This document shows, piece by piece, positions 25,141-38,603 of a DNA stretch of 64,000 nucleotides. The first letter of the stretch is position 1; the number at the start of each line of letters is the position of its first letter. Source of the DNA: Monomorium pharaonis (taxonomy: Eukaryota; Arthropoda; Insecta; Hymenoptera; Formicidae); assembly GCF_013373865.1 (NCBI RefSeq), contig NC_050477.1, forward strand, positions 7,462,869 through 7,526,868, in the 5' to 3' direction. The translations under genes were made by a program, and so were the position numbers. The notes under the pieces were generated by a model. That model did not search any database, was not told the origin of the DNA, and saw only the letters and a program-made list of their open reading frames with translations.

Positions 25141-28000
25141 AGAGCGCCGACGAATGTGAAGCTCACAATGCGTTCGGGTAGTTTTCTTGGCGCGCGGCTA
25201 TTCTTCTGTGCTGCTGAAGAATCCGGGGATTTACTGCTGAATTTACTGCGGAATTTCTGACTGAATTTTACAGGTCGATTTTTCGCGTTTCAGAGAAAAT
25301 GTCCTGCGGCGAAGGCATCTTGCCTGAGATGCCAAAATGTATTTATCGAAAAATAGATACCAACGTTTTTATTAATAATAATAAGAAATTTTTATTAGAC
25401 GCATATTATCTATGTAAATTAATGGATCATCTTGTCAGGACCTATTCAAACGGCTAAGTCAATATTTGTTCAAGTACAATATAAAAGAAATATAAAAGAT
25501 AGCCTGACGTTTTAACAATAAAGAAGACAAGGAAGAAACGATACGCTCAGAAAATTCGTTAAAAAAATTTTTTTAAATATATTTTATCTTATACTTTTTA
25601 CTAGCTTTCTGCAAAACATGCGTCCATGTGCTAACGATTATTTTTACTGATTCTAATTAGCTACAATAATTATTTCTAGAACTAATGTTATCCAATATCT
25701 TTTTACTTATAATTGCGTCATTCACTGTGCAACTTTATTTCGACAGAAATCTCTTGTCGTTATCTCTGTGTCGATGTATCTTCAAATTGATCGATGTTTT
25801 ATTGCGACACGCCAAGCGGTCTCACAAAGCGAAAATGCCGAAAAAACATACGTGCGTTCTGGGTAATGGTTAACGATCTTCAATTGATTTTGTGAATCGC
25901 GAAGGAAGAAGCGGTCCGAACGCGGCCGCGTTTGGTGCGGGATCGGAATGCTGTTGCGAATTGAATAATCGTTTATGTATCAGTAGAACCTCTTACCTCT
26001 GCCCTGTATCACGGTTCTTGATTCTTAATTACTCTTTATCTTCCGACCCTCGCTTTGATCGAATTCAGAGAATACCAGAGACGCAAGTGACAATACACAC
26101 TCACTTTGATTGAATCGAATCTTTTACATTAACCGTTAAGTATTAACACCAAAACTCTTAGAGCAGTCAAAATAACGCGTTTGTAATTTTAAACTTAAAT
26201 TTAAAAAAATCTTTTTTCTAAGATTTTTTATGAGTCTGTTGTAACGTAAATTGTGCGAACAATTTGATCATATATATATCTTTAAAAAATACCTTTATTT
26301 TCTCAAAGATGTATACATATGTGTTCGTGTGTGTCTGTGTATAAAACTATTGGCTGTTAAAAATTTATTATTAAACAGCCAGTAAATTTGCAGATAAAAA
26401 CCATTCAGTTAAATCGAATGCGGTATGTCTCATGGCGTTCTCTGTCAAAACTAATGGTACTATATTTTTTTTTATATTTTGTAGATTAAAGCGACACTTA
26501 ACTACTTAACAAGATTAAATAACGCAATTACATTACATTTAGCAGTCGGGTCAGTTACGTGTACGTTCACAAGTAGCAATATGTAAACAGTGTCTATGTA
26601 GAGTGTAAACAGCTAGACTTTTTCGTCTAGCGGAGATGATTACGAAAGGGTGAGCCGCGCGACGGCGATATGGCATTTATTAAATAGTCACACCCTTTCT
26701 AACGAATCTCGTTACTAAGTTTATCAAAATACTATGTTTTATCTGTAGTAAGGCGATAACAGGCTTCCGCTCCTCCACGATAAAGAAATACTTGGATACC
26801 AAGTTATATTCACGTGGTGCTTATAAAAGTAGGGACGGCTGCCAGATTATCGAACATATGACAGGACACCGTTTATCACGCGCGCCATCGTTCCCTTTTC
26901 GCACAACAAACATCAATACACGTTTTTATTTCTGAACTTACAATGATAAAACTGACAGGTCTTTTAAACGACTAAAGCGCGACGTTGTGATAAAACATTA
27001 AGCCTAAGCAAAGACAAGTATAAGTACTGGCGTTCAAATGTAAAAGTTTAACTGTTTTTAATATTTAATTCCTATGTGAGAAAGAAAAGATTTACATATT
27101 AATTTTATATTTCCAGTTTTTTTTCTTTATTATATATACGTTTGATCAACTTTGCTAAACTACTATTGAGATGTCATTCGCGGAAAGTTTCGTCAGTTCT
27201 GTTTTTATGCGTATGCATAAGTGCAAAGATCGGTTAATTTTTCTCCGAGCGTTTGTTATAGCATTTATTATAGCATTAAGCCGGTCTAATTAACTCTGTA
27301 TATAAATATCGAAAAATTGCGTAATTTTTATTGCATAAAAATGTGTTACGAGACTGCACTGTGTTCGCGTAATGATAATGACGAGGCGCCAGCGTCAATC
27401 ATCGCCTGCTATCGGTACTCGTAAATCATTGTATCGTCCTCAAGTCCTCCTCCTCATATTTTTCTCCATTTTCTCGATGACCGTGTAGATTCTATCCGGC
27501 AGCGCGCCTGTCCTTGTATCTATCGATTAACATTTTTCAAGCTATAATTTACTCAATTGCGCAAGAATGATTCTTCGTTTCTACATTTAAGATTGCATCT
27601 TGTAATAGAACATTTACGTGAACGTGTAAAGTCTTATATTTCAATAAAATTATCAAAGTCAAATTCCTATGTAACAGTATATTTTACAGCTATACAATTT
27701 CTCTTTATATGCTGTTTTATTTCTATTAATTATCTCCAATGATATTTCAACTTGTTGATGAATAAATCTCATGCAATAAACCATGTGATAAGTAAGAAAC
27801 ATGTATATAAGTAATAATGTCAATTATTTTAATCTGAATTATTACATAATTTTATCGTTATCTTTCATATTAAATAAAATATTCTTTACAAAGTGAATGT
27901 TTTAATACACTCGGTATTCCAAAAATTAGCTTTGTTTTACTATCAGTTGAGAACGTTCCAAAGATGATTTCAATAACGGAAATGCGTATTTAACGTTCTG
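25141..28000. other. Mostly AT-rich, no gene seen
   Basis: Isolated donor-like signal on the minus strand at 25991-25997 (GCAGAG|GTAAGAG) without a convincing acceptor. Otherwise unremarkable. Confidence 0.6.
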
Positions 28001-31000
28001 GCATGATGCTTGTGTTTAGACATTTTTCAGTGTCTCCTCAGAACGTGATGAATTCTTTATGCACGACGCGTCTCGTGCGTTAACGACGGATCTACATACG
28101 TAAGTTTCTTCCGTTCAAGAAAACAACCCAAATCGGCTGCGTTTATCTTCTATCTGAATATTTCTCTTATCCTTTAAGAGAAATCTTTCTACGTGATCGT
28201 GTGTAAACATCGCACGCGAGCGGAGCGTGCGAAATATCGTCTAGCATTTCAAATGGGAAATCACCCGTTAAGATATTATCTATGGGATAATATGAATGGC
28301 CTAAAATTCTCCATTTGTAACAATAAAGAACTGAAATTATTTAGTAAAACAATTATTTAATTTCTTCAATAAAAACCGCCACCGTATAGATACTTTGTGT
28401 GTAGAAATATATTGCTTTTGAAATATCGACTATGTATTTAATTAAAAGAAATCAAGTCACTCGGTAAATGGTTCGTCCAGATAAGAGTTAAATCCCTGAT
28501 TCTTTCAGAGAGCGTCAGGACAAGTGGATAAGAATTAAAAAACCCGGGACAGGGCGATATTGGCAATTTGACGGGTTGATACCGGCCGTCGAAGATTTTC
28601 CACGGGAGATAACGTCCTACCGCGCGATAGCTCGTCCCACATTAAAGTCAAACAGCAATCCCGCGCTCGCTCACACGCATGTATGTAGTACGTACGCACG
28701 ATAGCGCGAGAGCAAACAACGCGCACGCACAAGTTTTGTGCCCGCATGAGTTAACGCGCAGACTCCTTCCGCCGTGACGTTTCCTATTTACTACGTGGCA
28801 CGAATGAGAGTGAGAGAAAGAAGATGGATGGACAAAGAAAGAATGACCGAGCAGGAAAAAGACAGAAAGGGAAAGAGAGAAAAAAACAGACGGCGACCAG
28901 TCGCCGCTGTTGATGCGGGCAAGTTAAAAGGTTTCGAGACTAGCACAACTTAGAAAGAACGGCGGCCTGCGCGCATCACCCTGTGGGTCCCCGTTGGGTT
29001 GCATGAAGGGGCAACGTGGAAACGATCCAACCTATCCTAACATGCCCCTAGCCCATGGGTCCACGGTCAGTACTTCACGAAAGAAGAACCGACAACGCGT
29101 CCGCGCCTTCCCAGAATCCATTCACGCACGGGGAACATGCACGACGCGCCCCTCAGTAGAGAGGATATAATCTTAGATCGGCTGGAACCGTGCTTTATCT
29201 CGCCCTGCCGTCTCCCTCTTGCCTGTCGTGCCTGACGAATTAGATTTAAACGCCCTCTCCTCTCAATGTAGGTTGATCGACTAATTAATGTGAGCAAAGG
29301 GGATACGTGATGTTACCCTGACAGCCATAAAACGACCTTTTTGCAGTAACATTTAGCGTGTAGATATTTAGTGAACATTTCAGACTTGAAGTTGACCTTT
29401 TCTCGCGATACGTACATTTAAATGGTTCCATAAACAATGCTAATAGAACTGCAGCGCATTCTAACTCTATAGTAGTCGAATCCGACTAGATTTACAGCAC
29501 TGAAAGAGGACAGAAATCTCGTGTGTTTATATTTACCTCGTGTACACATAAAGCTTTTAAACGGACGAGGAAGATATCTGTGTCAAATCGGGCGATGTGT
29601 AAGAACCACTAATTACATCTCGGTGAAGGTGACCAACCCATAAAGTTCATGACAAATTAAATGTCTGACTTTATGCGCTGTCACGTACAAGCCGGCGAGC
29701 TAGCCTGAAATTCCTTTTCCATTTCGGAAAATAGATGTATGTCTTCACTTCGCCTATGGGATCTCACCTGGAATTCCTTTGCGGCTACATTAGAGAGGCC
29801 CCCCCGGCTTAATCTAACTAGATTTAAGACCCCGGTCTCACTCCAAACCTATCCCAATCGGACCATCGTTGGTACCGGCTTTCAATCTCGAAAGCCCAGT
29901 TTTCCTTCGCAGCCCGATTTCAACTGGTCGCTCGCGCGCCACAAGGAACCTCCGTAAAACCAGCGTAGTGTCCTAGAATAGTGTTACATCACGTATTACG
30001 TGTAGCTTTAAATCAACCATTAAAACCGGTACAATCTCGGCGGTCTCGACCGTCGACATTGTACAGGAAAATGTACTTTAGCTTATTAATAGCGAAACGC
30101 AATCTTGGAAATTCCATTAAAAATTACCATTTTCACGTTTGTGACAACGTCTCGCGCACAGTATTAAATTCTAAATAAAATATAGTCTTTCTTTTCATTT
30201 ACGAAACTTTCGAAAAGTTCTCTCACGGCACGATAAAACCTACACGAATTCAGAAGCTCGATAAATCAATCGTTAACGCAGGAACCTCGAGCGTGTTCGT
30301 TATTGTTTTGATAATGTGAAAAGTGCGAAGGATCAGGTGCATCGAATGCCTCTCAGCCGCGTTGAGATCATGGTGGTCCTTCGAGAGACATCTTGAGTGT
30401 CCCGCGTAAAAAGTCAAAATATTTAAAAGATCAACAAGAATCCGAAAAACACATGTTCATCTTGCGCGTAGACTCTTTTTTTTATATTCGCTCCTTTATA
30501 ATTTCCTCGCTCCTACGTTTTATAAACGTATGCTGATGATTACATAAATTACAATACATTGTGAAATACATTACGTGTATTTTAGTGGTTTTTTAATCTT
30601 TCGCGACGTGGTTATATTGGTGTTATATCGGACTATAGAGGGAAATGTTAACCATACGCGTTATCTACCGCAAAAGTGCATAGATAATTAAATGATAAGT
30701 ATCAGTAAATGACCTGGACAGGAATTTCAATGCGGATTTCCGATGGAAAACGCATTTTACTCTTAATCTATTTTGCTTTATCTCGCATGTCTCTGACTCA
30801 CATGTCTCGCATGACTCTAATTGTAAAAAATAAAATATACATTTTTGCTTTTTATTATTAAAGTAAATTATTATAGTCCAATATTAGCTTGTATTAGTAA
30901 TAAACGTATACTATTTCATATTATTACGTTAAATTAATGACAGATTGTGTATTTCTAATTATATCATTTCAAATAAATGACAATAAGAAATAAATCAAAT

Positions 31001-31685
31001 GCAAACTTAGGTTACGGTTGCATAGCATAACATACGAGTTTTGTGAATGAAGCCAGCTGCGTTCTACGTGACCACTATCGGTATATGCGTAGCCAGTATT
31101 TAGGCTTTGAATACCATAAGCATACGTGCACACACATATACACACACGCACGCATTGTTGCCGCCAAATAAGAATCATGTGGCGCAGCAACAGGCGAAGT
31201 ATACAGCGGAATCAATATCGAGTATATGGGGCTCAAACGTGCGACATGTGCTCCTAAATTATTCTTAAATTCTTGCCTAAACAAATACGTATTTTATTCC
31301 GCCGCTAAGATGCCAGTAATTGAGGCTGTAGGCCAAAGTAGTTTGAATTCTTGCATGGATCTTTGAGATGTAGATTTAATTCTCATTAGAAGGGAGTTAT
31401 GTTGTGCTTATGCCTCTTATTTAATTAACAAGATACTGATTATATATGTTACACATAATATAATTTAAATATTTTTATACAGAAAGTTACATATAATATG
31501 ATATAGATAGTTTTTATATAGAAAGGATAATTATAAATAAGAATTGGAAAATTAAATTGCTAAACTTTCTGACAAAAGAACGTAATAATATTTCTTTTTC
31601 TTTTTCTCTTTCTCTCTCGTCTAAATTAATAAATTAGAAATTTATTTAACAGAGAGATAGAGAAATAAAGTTTTTAGATTATACA
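28001..31685. other. Mixed-composition stretch, no gene seen
   Basis: CpG-rich portion at 28560-30060 with short open frames of chance character; AT-rich from 30400 on. No domain, RNA gene or repeat family recognised. Confidence 0.6.
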
Positions 31686-32581
31686 TAGGGTAAGTTAGGG
31701 TATGATGGCCATACGGAAAAGATAGCCAATGACTATAATTTCTCCAATAATTGCTAAGTAATGTGTTCTCGTAATTATTTTCAAAGATAATCGGTATTTA
31801 CTGTAGTTTATGTGTATACTATTCGAAATAACGATATTGTAGATGTCATATCACGTTTTTATTTTTGATTGCCTGCAAAGTTTTTCACGTGTTTATTAGA
31901 AATTGCCACAATGGCAATGTTGAATAAATTACAGTTGTGCTGTCGTAATCAACGTTACTCTCGTAACAAAAGTATGTAAATTGTAATTATATTTTTTATT
32001 TCTTTTTTTATTTTTGAAATAATTAAATACTGTGATTATCTTTCTCTCACTTTGGGCAAGATAGCCTATGACTTTTCGGGATAAGTGTTTATGTATATAT
32101 TTTATACAAAAAAAAAAATTAAGTTGTGCACTTAATATCTTAAATTTGATATATCATGTATGTTTTTTTTAGTAGCGACAATAAATTAAATTGATTTTAA
32201 ACTTGTGTGAACATTTCATATTAAAAATGTTTAAAAATACAATTAAATATGTGATAATATGTGGCAATAAAACTAAATATGTAAAATTATAAGTTTTTTT
32301 ATTATTTTATAAATGTTAAGCATATAAAAAATATGTAGCCAACTATTCTATAACACTATGGCCATCTTTTCCTTAAAAGTTGTGAAAGATGACTAATATT
32401 CACGTTTCAATATTTTGATAAAAAAATTTTATTAAGTATTTTCTCTTTAATGTTGATAGTTTTACTTCAAGCTTCAGTAAAGTAATATACCAAACGTTAT
32501 TAAAAAATATTAAAAATAATAGTATGTTTTTGCATAGCATGTTTTAAAAAACTATGGCCATTTTACCCCCTCCCAACCCTA
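31686..32581. mobile_element. Non-autonomous DNA transposon with TA duplication
   Basis: Ends are imperfect terminal inverted repeats of about 28 bp. The left end begins TAGGGTAAGTTAGGG and reaches ATGGCCATA. The right end, reverse complemented, begins TAGGGTTGGGAGGGG and reaches the same ATGGCCATA. The outermost TA on each side is consistent with a Tc1/mariner-type target duplication. The 0.9 kb interior is AT-rich with no transposase frame, and repeats the theme GGAAAAGAT(A/G)GCC near both ends. Superfamily is an inference from the TA flank. Confidence 0.75.
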
Positions 32582-33391
32582 TTTCCTACAATCTTAAAAA
32601 TAATTAATAAGATAGATGGTTAAACTCGATTTCTTTATACAACAGTCTTTTATCTTATAAAATCAAACGATTTAGAAGGTAATTAGAGAGATACCTTGAT
32701 TGCCGGTAATACTATGTTGTATCGTTGCTCGACGTCAGCTACGTGCTCCTCAATACAACAAGGTTTCGTCACGCAACTCCGAGTTCTGTGCAACTGCGGC
32801 GCGAACGTCTCCTCGATAGTAGAAACGATAACGCTACGATAATAGTAATTAGCGTTCTAGGAAGTGGTTACCCTATACAGAACCGGGGAATCAACGATCC
32901 TGATTATATGAGTGAAACTTGCATTAGTTATGAGGAGCGGCGAGTCTGACAGCGAGTCGCTTTGTAATATAATTGAAATATTTAATTAAAGCGCTATCGG
33001 ATAAGGATATCAAGACCCGCAATGTCTTTATTTACGACATTAAATTGGATATAATATGCAAAACGATATGAAACCTTTGGGTTCTTTTTGGTATCGAAGA
33101 AGCCACACAAAAAGCTCGTAGTTTCAGTGCAAATATAGCTGTCAATCATCATACGAGAGGGTATCCGTCACATTTGGCGTTAAATACTCCGTAAGCATAC
33201 GGGTCCAAGGTATCCAGACGCCCTGTCTACATACTTGTATCCAAGATACTTAACAACGCCGACCGTGAGTTACAAGCTTAGCGTGGTTGCACGTGGGTGC
33301 GGGATATCGTATTCGCTCCCACACCCACTACCGGTATGGCTCGCCTGAGGAACGCACCTCTATATTGTCTCTTTCTCTTTCGCGTTTCTCT

Positions 33392-33400
<9 letters not shown>

Positions 33401-33444
<44 letters not shown>
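33401..33444. repeat. (CT)22 microsatellite
   Basis: Pure CT dinucleotide run flanked by T-rich sequence. Confidence 0.97.
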
Positions 33445-33448
<4 letters not shown>

Positions 33449-34692
33449 CACTTTCTTCCTCGCAGCATTTTTTTCTCGTGCAATCACTCTTCTGTCGCGG
33501 TACTCGGCGATTCACTGGACCGCACGGATTCCGAACAACGGAAAGAAGTGCGGTTTCCGAGTTGCGCGAGCTACAATAAAAGTAACAGTGATATTGGTCA
33601 GCTACAACCGTCGTACATTTTTAGCGTACATAAAGCTTAATTAATTATCTCATTTATTAAATTAGTTATCAATTTCCAACCATACGCGTCTTTAAATTTT
33701 AAATTTTTACAAAATCATTGAGAGACAAAACAATGTCGGAAGAGTTTTCAAAAACACTGAATATTTTTCAAATCTATTTAAATAATTTTTGTAAAAAGGC
33801 CGTTTCTCTCTCATATGCAATGATGCAATGTAACACTTGAAAAATGTACAGTAAAGTTGGATTTTGCATTGAGCTCTTTTATCGTCTCTTCAATTTTTCC
33901 TAGTAAGAACAATGTGACGTAAAACACTCTTACATTCAATGGGTCGTTTATACCTGCGCAGGAAATTGCGCTCTCGAGCCACTCCTTGTTTCATTCGGAT
34001 GCTGTCTACTGCGGAGTCGTGCTTCGTAAAGATTCATCAAGATTCACACAAGTTGCAATCGTACAAAGTTTCCTGATACATGCTTTAGAAAGATATATCG
34101 ATCGCTGAGGAAACAAGACAAACGCGTAAATATAAATCCTGAAGGAGATGGAAGGCATGTGGTTTCGTGGTTTATGTAATTTGAGTAATTTAAATAAAGG
34201 AGCTCTTTCCCATGGTTTGCTTAGGTTATTCAAAAGCGATGAGCAACGAGTTTAACAAGTGTAGACGGCAAGGGTGCATTATTTTCGTTATACCTATGTC
34301 TTTTTGATCTCACGAGAAGATATCAAAAGATGTAATAGTATTATCGTAGGAAATCCGGTCGTCCATTCTAAGATTGGGAAAGTTTACGTTACACTGCGTT
34401 AATTAGATGGTTCTCAGCTTGCATCGCATTCCTCGCTTCTAGTATTCATCCCGTCTCGGCTTTCGTGTAGAATTCTAATGCACTCGGAGGTAGGCAGTGG
34501 CGCCTTTAGATCATTCGAAGCGTCTAGAGGTTATCGGCGCCTCGGGACTCTTGCGAGTTGCGTGTGTCAGATATTAAAATGCCACGCGCTACAAGCGAAA
34601 TTTGTGACGCGATCTCTCGTAGACAATGGTTTCTGAGAGATGAGAAGACAAAAAATCTCTTCTTGCAGTATAAATGCATTGAGTGTCTCACA

Positions 34693-34798
34693 ACAATTTT
34701 TTGCATCAGTGATTCGATACAAGTATGAATATTAATGCAGATATATATTTGCACTAAACAATTTTTTGCATCAGTGATTCGATTATATATTTGCACTT
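34693..34798. repeat. Local tandem duplication, 65-bp spacing
   Basis: A 26-bp unit (ACAATTTTTTGCATCAGTGA then TTCGAT) is present identically at 34693-34718 and 34758-34783. Each copy is followed, after different spacing, by TATATATTTGCACT(A/T)AA. The perfect identity of the 26-bp unit indicates a fairly recent local duplication with a deletion in the second spacer. Confidence 0.85.
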
Positions 34799-35400
34799 AA
34801 CGCAGTTTTTAGTTTCTTCTATTATTACTTGAAAACAAGTGTAGTTTTACTATAGATATCTCTTAAAAATTACGAGTATTTTCATGGAACAGATTTTTTT
34901 CAATCGGTACTTAGAAAAGAGCGGAAATTTGGGGATGACCATACGGTGCGCCACGCTGAGTTTCTAAATGCACTTTTAACGAAAAGGAATGCGTTTCAGC
35001 GATTCATACAGAGATGTCTGTCAGTTACGTTTCTTGGAAATCATGAGGAGATCATTTCCTCGACTCGGTTCTTCGTAATTATTATTATTGCATTATTCAG
35101 CCTCTGCTAATCGCCATTCTATCACGATGGAATTTTAAAGGATAGATTTTAATCGCCATATTACCTAACACGAAGACAATTATCATCTTTAAAATTCGTT
35201 TCATCGAGAAGAAAAAGCCCCATCAAGAACCCTTTCATAATGTATTAAACTATATCAAATAATATTTAATAATATTGTAACAATATATATTAGTAAATAA
35301 AATCTAAAGTGACATAACATTATATTTATAAATCAACATTAGATAAATTCATATATTTTATGTGTTTAGAAAAAAATTCAAAGTTTCTCTTTCAGTAATG

Positions 35401-36300
35401 CTAATACTATCACTGAAACCCGCAGAAAGTCGCCGTGACTCATTCTACATGCAAATCAGTTTATACTCGCGGTCCGTTTACACAGCGCGACCTACGCTAA
35501 AATTGTATCGCGCAGATTACGCTTGGTTTAATCGGACCAACGGGATATGAAAAATTCGACGGAAGATGAAAGGACCGTGGTCGATCATTTTTGCGTGCCT
35601 AATCTCGCGGATGGCATTTCATCGTGCCGCCACGGTCGCAGTCACAGCTGCGTTACCATCGTCGCGCACGCAAATATGCCGGTGACGTCACATCCGGCGT
35701 TTCGTTTTTCGCGGCATGCACTTATCACCGGCGGTGCCCGGGGAGGGGTACGAGCGGCAGGAGAAAGGGAGGAAAAAGAAAGAAAGAGAGAGAAAAAAGA
35801 TCGTCTCAGCAGCACGCCTACGCTGCAGTCGCCGTTGCAGTGTGTACGAGTGCACGTTTACGTTACGTGGTTGCATACATACGACAGATGCGATTGCGAG
35901 GGAATACGGGGGAGGGGGAGGGGGGTGCGGGGTGCGTTTCGGCGAATGCCGGCGCCGATAGCGGGCAGCGACATGCGTAATTGCGATCGCGTAACGCGTG
36001 CGCGCGCGCATAATGCATTGCGACCCGTCTCGCTGTATCGCGCACCGCGACGGAAACACGCGAGGTATATCGGGACGAGTTCGGGGTCGGCTTTTTAGGG
36101 TGAATGACCAACCACGTAGGTATATATCGGTCCCCCGGGTATTTGACTCCTCCAAAAATGTGTCGGTAAATACAGGTGAACTCCAAACTCGACGCGCTAC
36201 GCGTCGTCCATCGGAATGCATACGTAAATTGAATGAAGCCCCTTAAAACGAATTTGTCTTTCTCACAAAAAAAACGATCTACCGTAATATTATAATTAAA
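35401..36300. other. CpG-rich block with G-quadruplex motif
   Basis: CpG-rich DNA open in several frames on both strands (longest 183 codons, plus), with no domain recognised. Contains four G-runs at 35908-35932. Confidence 0.5.
35908..35932 (+). other. Canonical G-quadruplex motif
   Basis: Four G-runs of 5, 5, 6 and 4 G separated by A, A and TGC. The short loops predict a very stable quadruplex on the plus strand. Confidence 0.8.
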
Positions 36301-37687
36301 AGGATAAGTCGAAAAATCATTTGTTGAACCGTGGACGGAACCGTGAATTGCGCCTATGCGCTTATTTTCAACGTTCCAGTGCTGTTGGAGAAATATGTAA
36401 AAGCGTGCTTATCCGAGGGTCAGACTACCAAGCGAACTTGAGATATCATACGAGACAGAGGGAAAGGAAGCCATTCAAATCTGTTTTTGTTTACTCCGTA
36501 GAATGATACGCGTATACGATGCGTATGCCGTATATGCAAACGCGTATGTACTAATGACATACTGATATATATGAAGCGGGGGAGAATGTGCGTCATTTTT
36601 GTCACGCATCTCGCTCGGATATTGACGTGGCGGACTGACCTCTCTTCCTGTCATAAATTTCTGTCGTAAATTATCATACATTCGTTTCACGACGATAAAT
36701 GGACTCCGAAATGCTTCTAAAGCCCTCCGCTGTCATTTCCATTCCTCGTGACGAGTCGATTATCTCGGACGACGGGTCCAATTGAGGTATTCGCGCGAAA
36801 TGGACTGTCGATATATGCCGATGGGAATGTATCAGAAGTCGAATGACGGAGTAATGAGCAGCGCGAATACTAACAATTTACTTCCGTTGCACTTTTTTCC
36901 TTTCACACGTTTGCATGGAAGCCTGAAATATTAATTTTTATATCACAAATTAATTCTACAATTATATATTTTTAATAAAATCCCGAAATGAAAGGAAATC
37001 CACACAAAGCCACATTAGAAATATAAAATCTTATTAAAGTAAAAGGAATAATCTCATTTAAATTTTCAAATAACCGAATATTTTGATTATTTATTATTTA
37101 ATTAATAATAATTCCAGCACACATAAGCAACATAGATTTAAAGATTGCATGAACTAATAAATGATAACATGAAATTATTCTCAAACACAATCTTAAAATT
37201 ATTATTAAACTAAATTGACTTAATGTAGAGTTGTAGACAATGCAATAATCTTCTTCGAATCATTGTCTACGTTTATACAATTTTGTTGCTAATCCGCATA
37301 CGTTTTTATGTATCACTGTTGATTCGCGTCGTTGTGCGAGCAAGTAGATAAAATGAGATTAAATTGTAAAAATTAAATAAAAACACACAAGTTAACATTA
37401 TATCAAACATAAGGATAATTATAAATAGAAAAGAATGAAAAATTAAGTTGAGAATAATTGAATCAAAATAAAAACATGAGAAACAATTGTAAGTGAGATG
37501 AAAAAGTACATTTAGCAGTTGATGTCTTTTAGCAAATTATAATATTTTTGTAAAGAGATAAAACATTTTTATTATTAATCTCGCAATCAAACTTGGTAAA
37601 AAGAGCAATTTAATTACTTTATTTTTTTTTTTCTGTAACATTTCAAAGAACAGTATCACGCTCACTATTGTCAGAATTATTGATCGA
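36301..37687. other. Mostly AT-rich, no gene seen
   Basis: A perfect 10-bp inverted repeat (GTAGACAATG/CATTGTCTAC, 18-nt loop) lies at 37233-37270. Nothing else recognised. Confidence 0.6.
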
Positions 37688-38260
37688 TATCGATAGAGGT
37701 ATTACTTAGTTTGAACGACTAGATAGCTGCATCGAGAAGGAGGAAAACGATGAATGCACCTGCTATGTAAGATCCTCACACAGATCGATCGTTGCATTCC
37801 GTGCGACTGCGGGGCGAGGGGAAGGGCTGTCTCGCGCGTCGTAAAGTCGGCGATAGAGCCGACGGAGTAGAATAGCGGCGGAGCCGGTGAGGAAAGAGCG
37901 GGCGAGAGGAATCAGGAGGGAGTGAGAAAGGGAATAATGCACCGGTGGGAAGGAGAGGAACCCGGCGCGGGCCGGACGGCAGGCGAGGAGAAACGCGGAT
38001 GCTGTCGCGCTCGTTCGTTCGCAGGCGCATCCATTGACGCCTTCGCACGGGCGTTTATGAATGAACTCCCCTACTCCGGCGGATCCTCTCCGCTCAGCGC
38101 CCGTACGGCTGCTACTCCACGTGTGTGTCGAGCGCCGCTTGTATGCGTGTGCCTGCACTACGCGGAAAACCGCGTTTCGAAAGCCTATTCCAGCGAGACT
38201 CGAAGAATGACGTTTTTATTGCGGATACGTAATCGATTATATAATATTTTAGCACTCTAA
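37688..38260. other. CpG-rich block flanked by TATCGATA
   Basis: A DRE-type octamer TATCGATA (37688-37695) lies just left of a CpG-rich block (37770-38200). Open frames there are Arg/Ser/Pro-rich and unrecognised. Possibly a promoter or enhancer. Confidence 0.3.
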
Positions 38261-38455
38261 AATAACTGCTACTTATGTGATAGTGAAGGTATTTTTTTTT
38301 TATAAAATTAAAGCTAAGAGAGAAAGATCAAAGCGGCTACTGTTCTTTTAATGTTTAAGCAATTTTATTAGAGAATAATTTAGGAAATAAATGACAGATA
38401 AATAATTTAAATTAGAATCTTTAACGTAAAAATTTATTTTAATAGAATCAATTTT

Positions 38456-38603
38456 AAATTCCTGTAATGTAATTCTAAAATTAGCCAGTAATTAATATTT
38501 CTTTTAAGTATTAAAAGCACTGTTGGGTATTACTTTTAATACCCAAAATAAGTAATAATTACCAGCCAATTTAATACTGTCCAGTATTACATTTTTATAA
38601 GGG
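38456..38603. mobile_element. MITE, family A, copy 1 (degraded left end)
   Basis: The right end reads ACATTTTTATAAGGG preceded by CCAATTTAATACT. Reverse complemented, it matches the left end of the copy at 41742. The centre is a perfect 10-bp hairpin TTGGGTATTA-CTTT-TAATACCCAA. The left arm (about 38456-38500) retains TTAGCCAGTAATTAAT but is decayed at its outer end, so that boundary is approximate. Confidence 0.65.

Larger units (their letters stand above)
32582..35400. other. Mixed stretch, no gene seen
   Basis: Holds a (CT)n tract at 33401-33444 and a local duplication at 34693-34798. Open frames around 33.3-33.6 kb are microsatellite translations. Confidence 0.6.
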
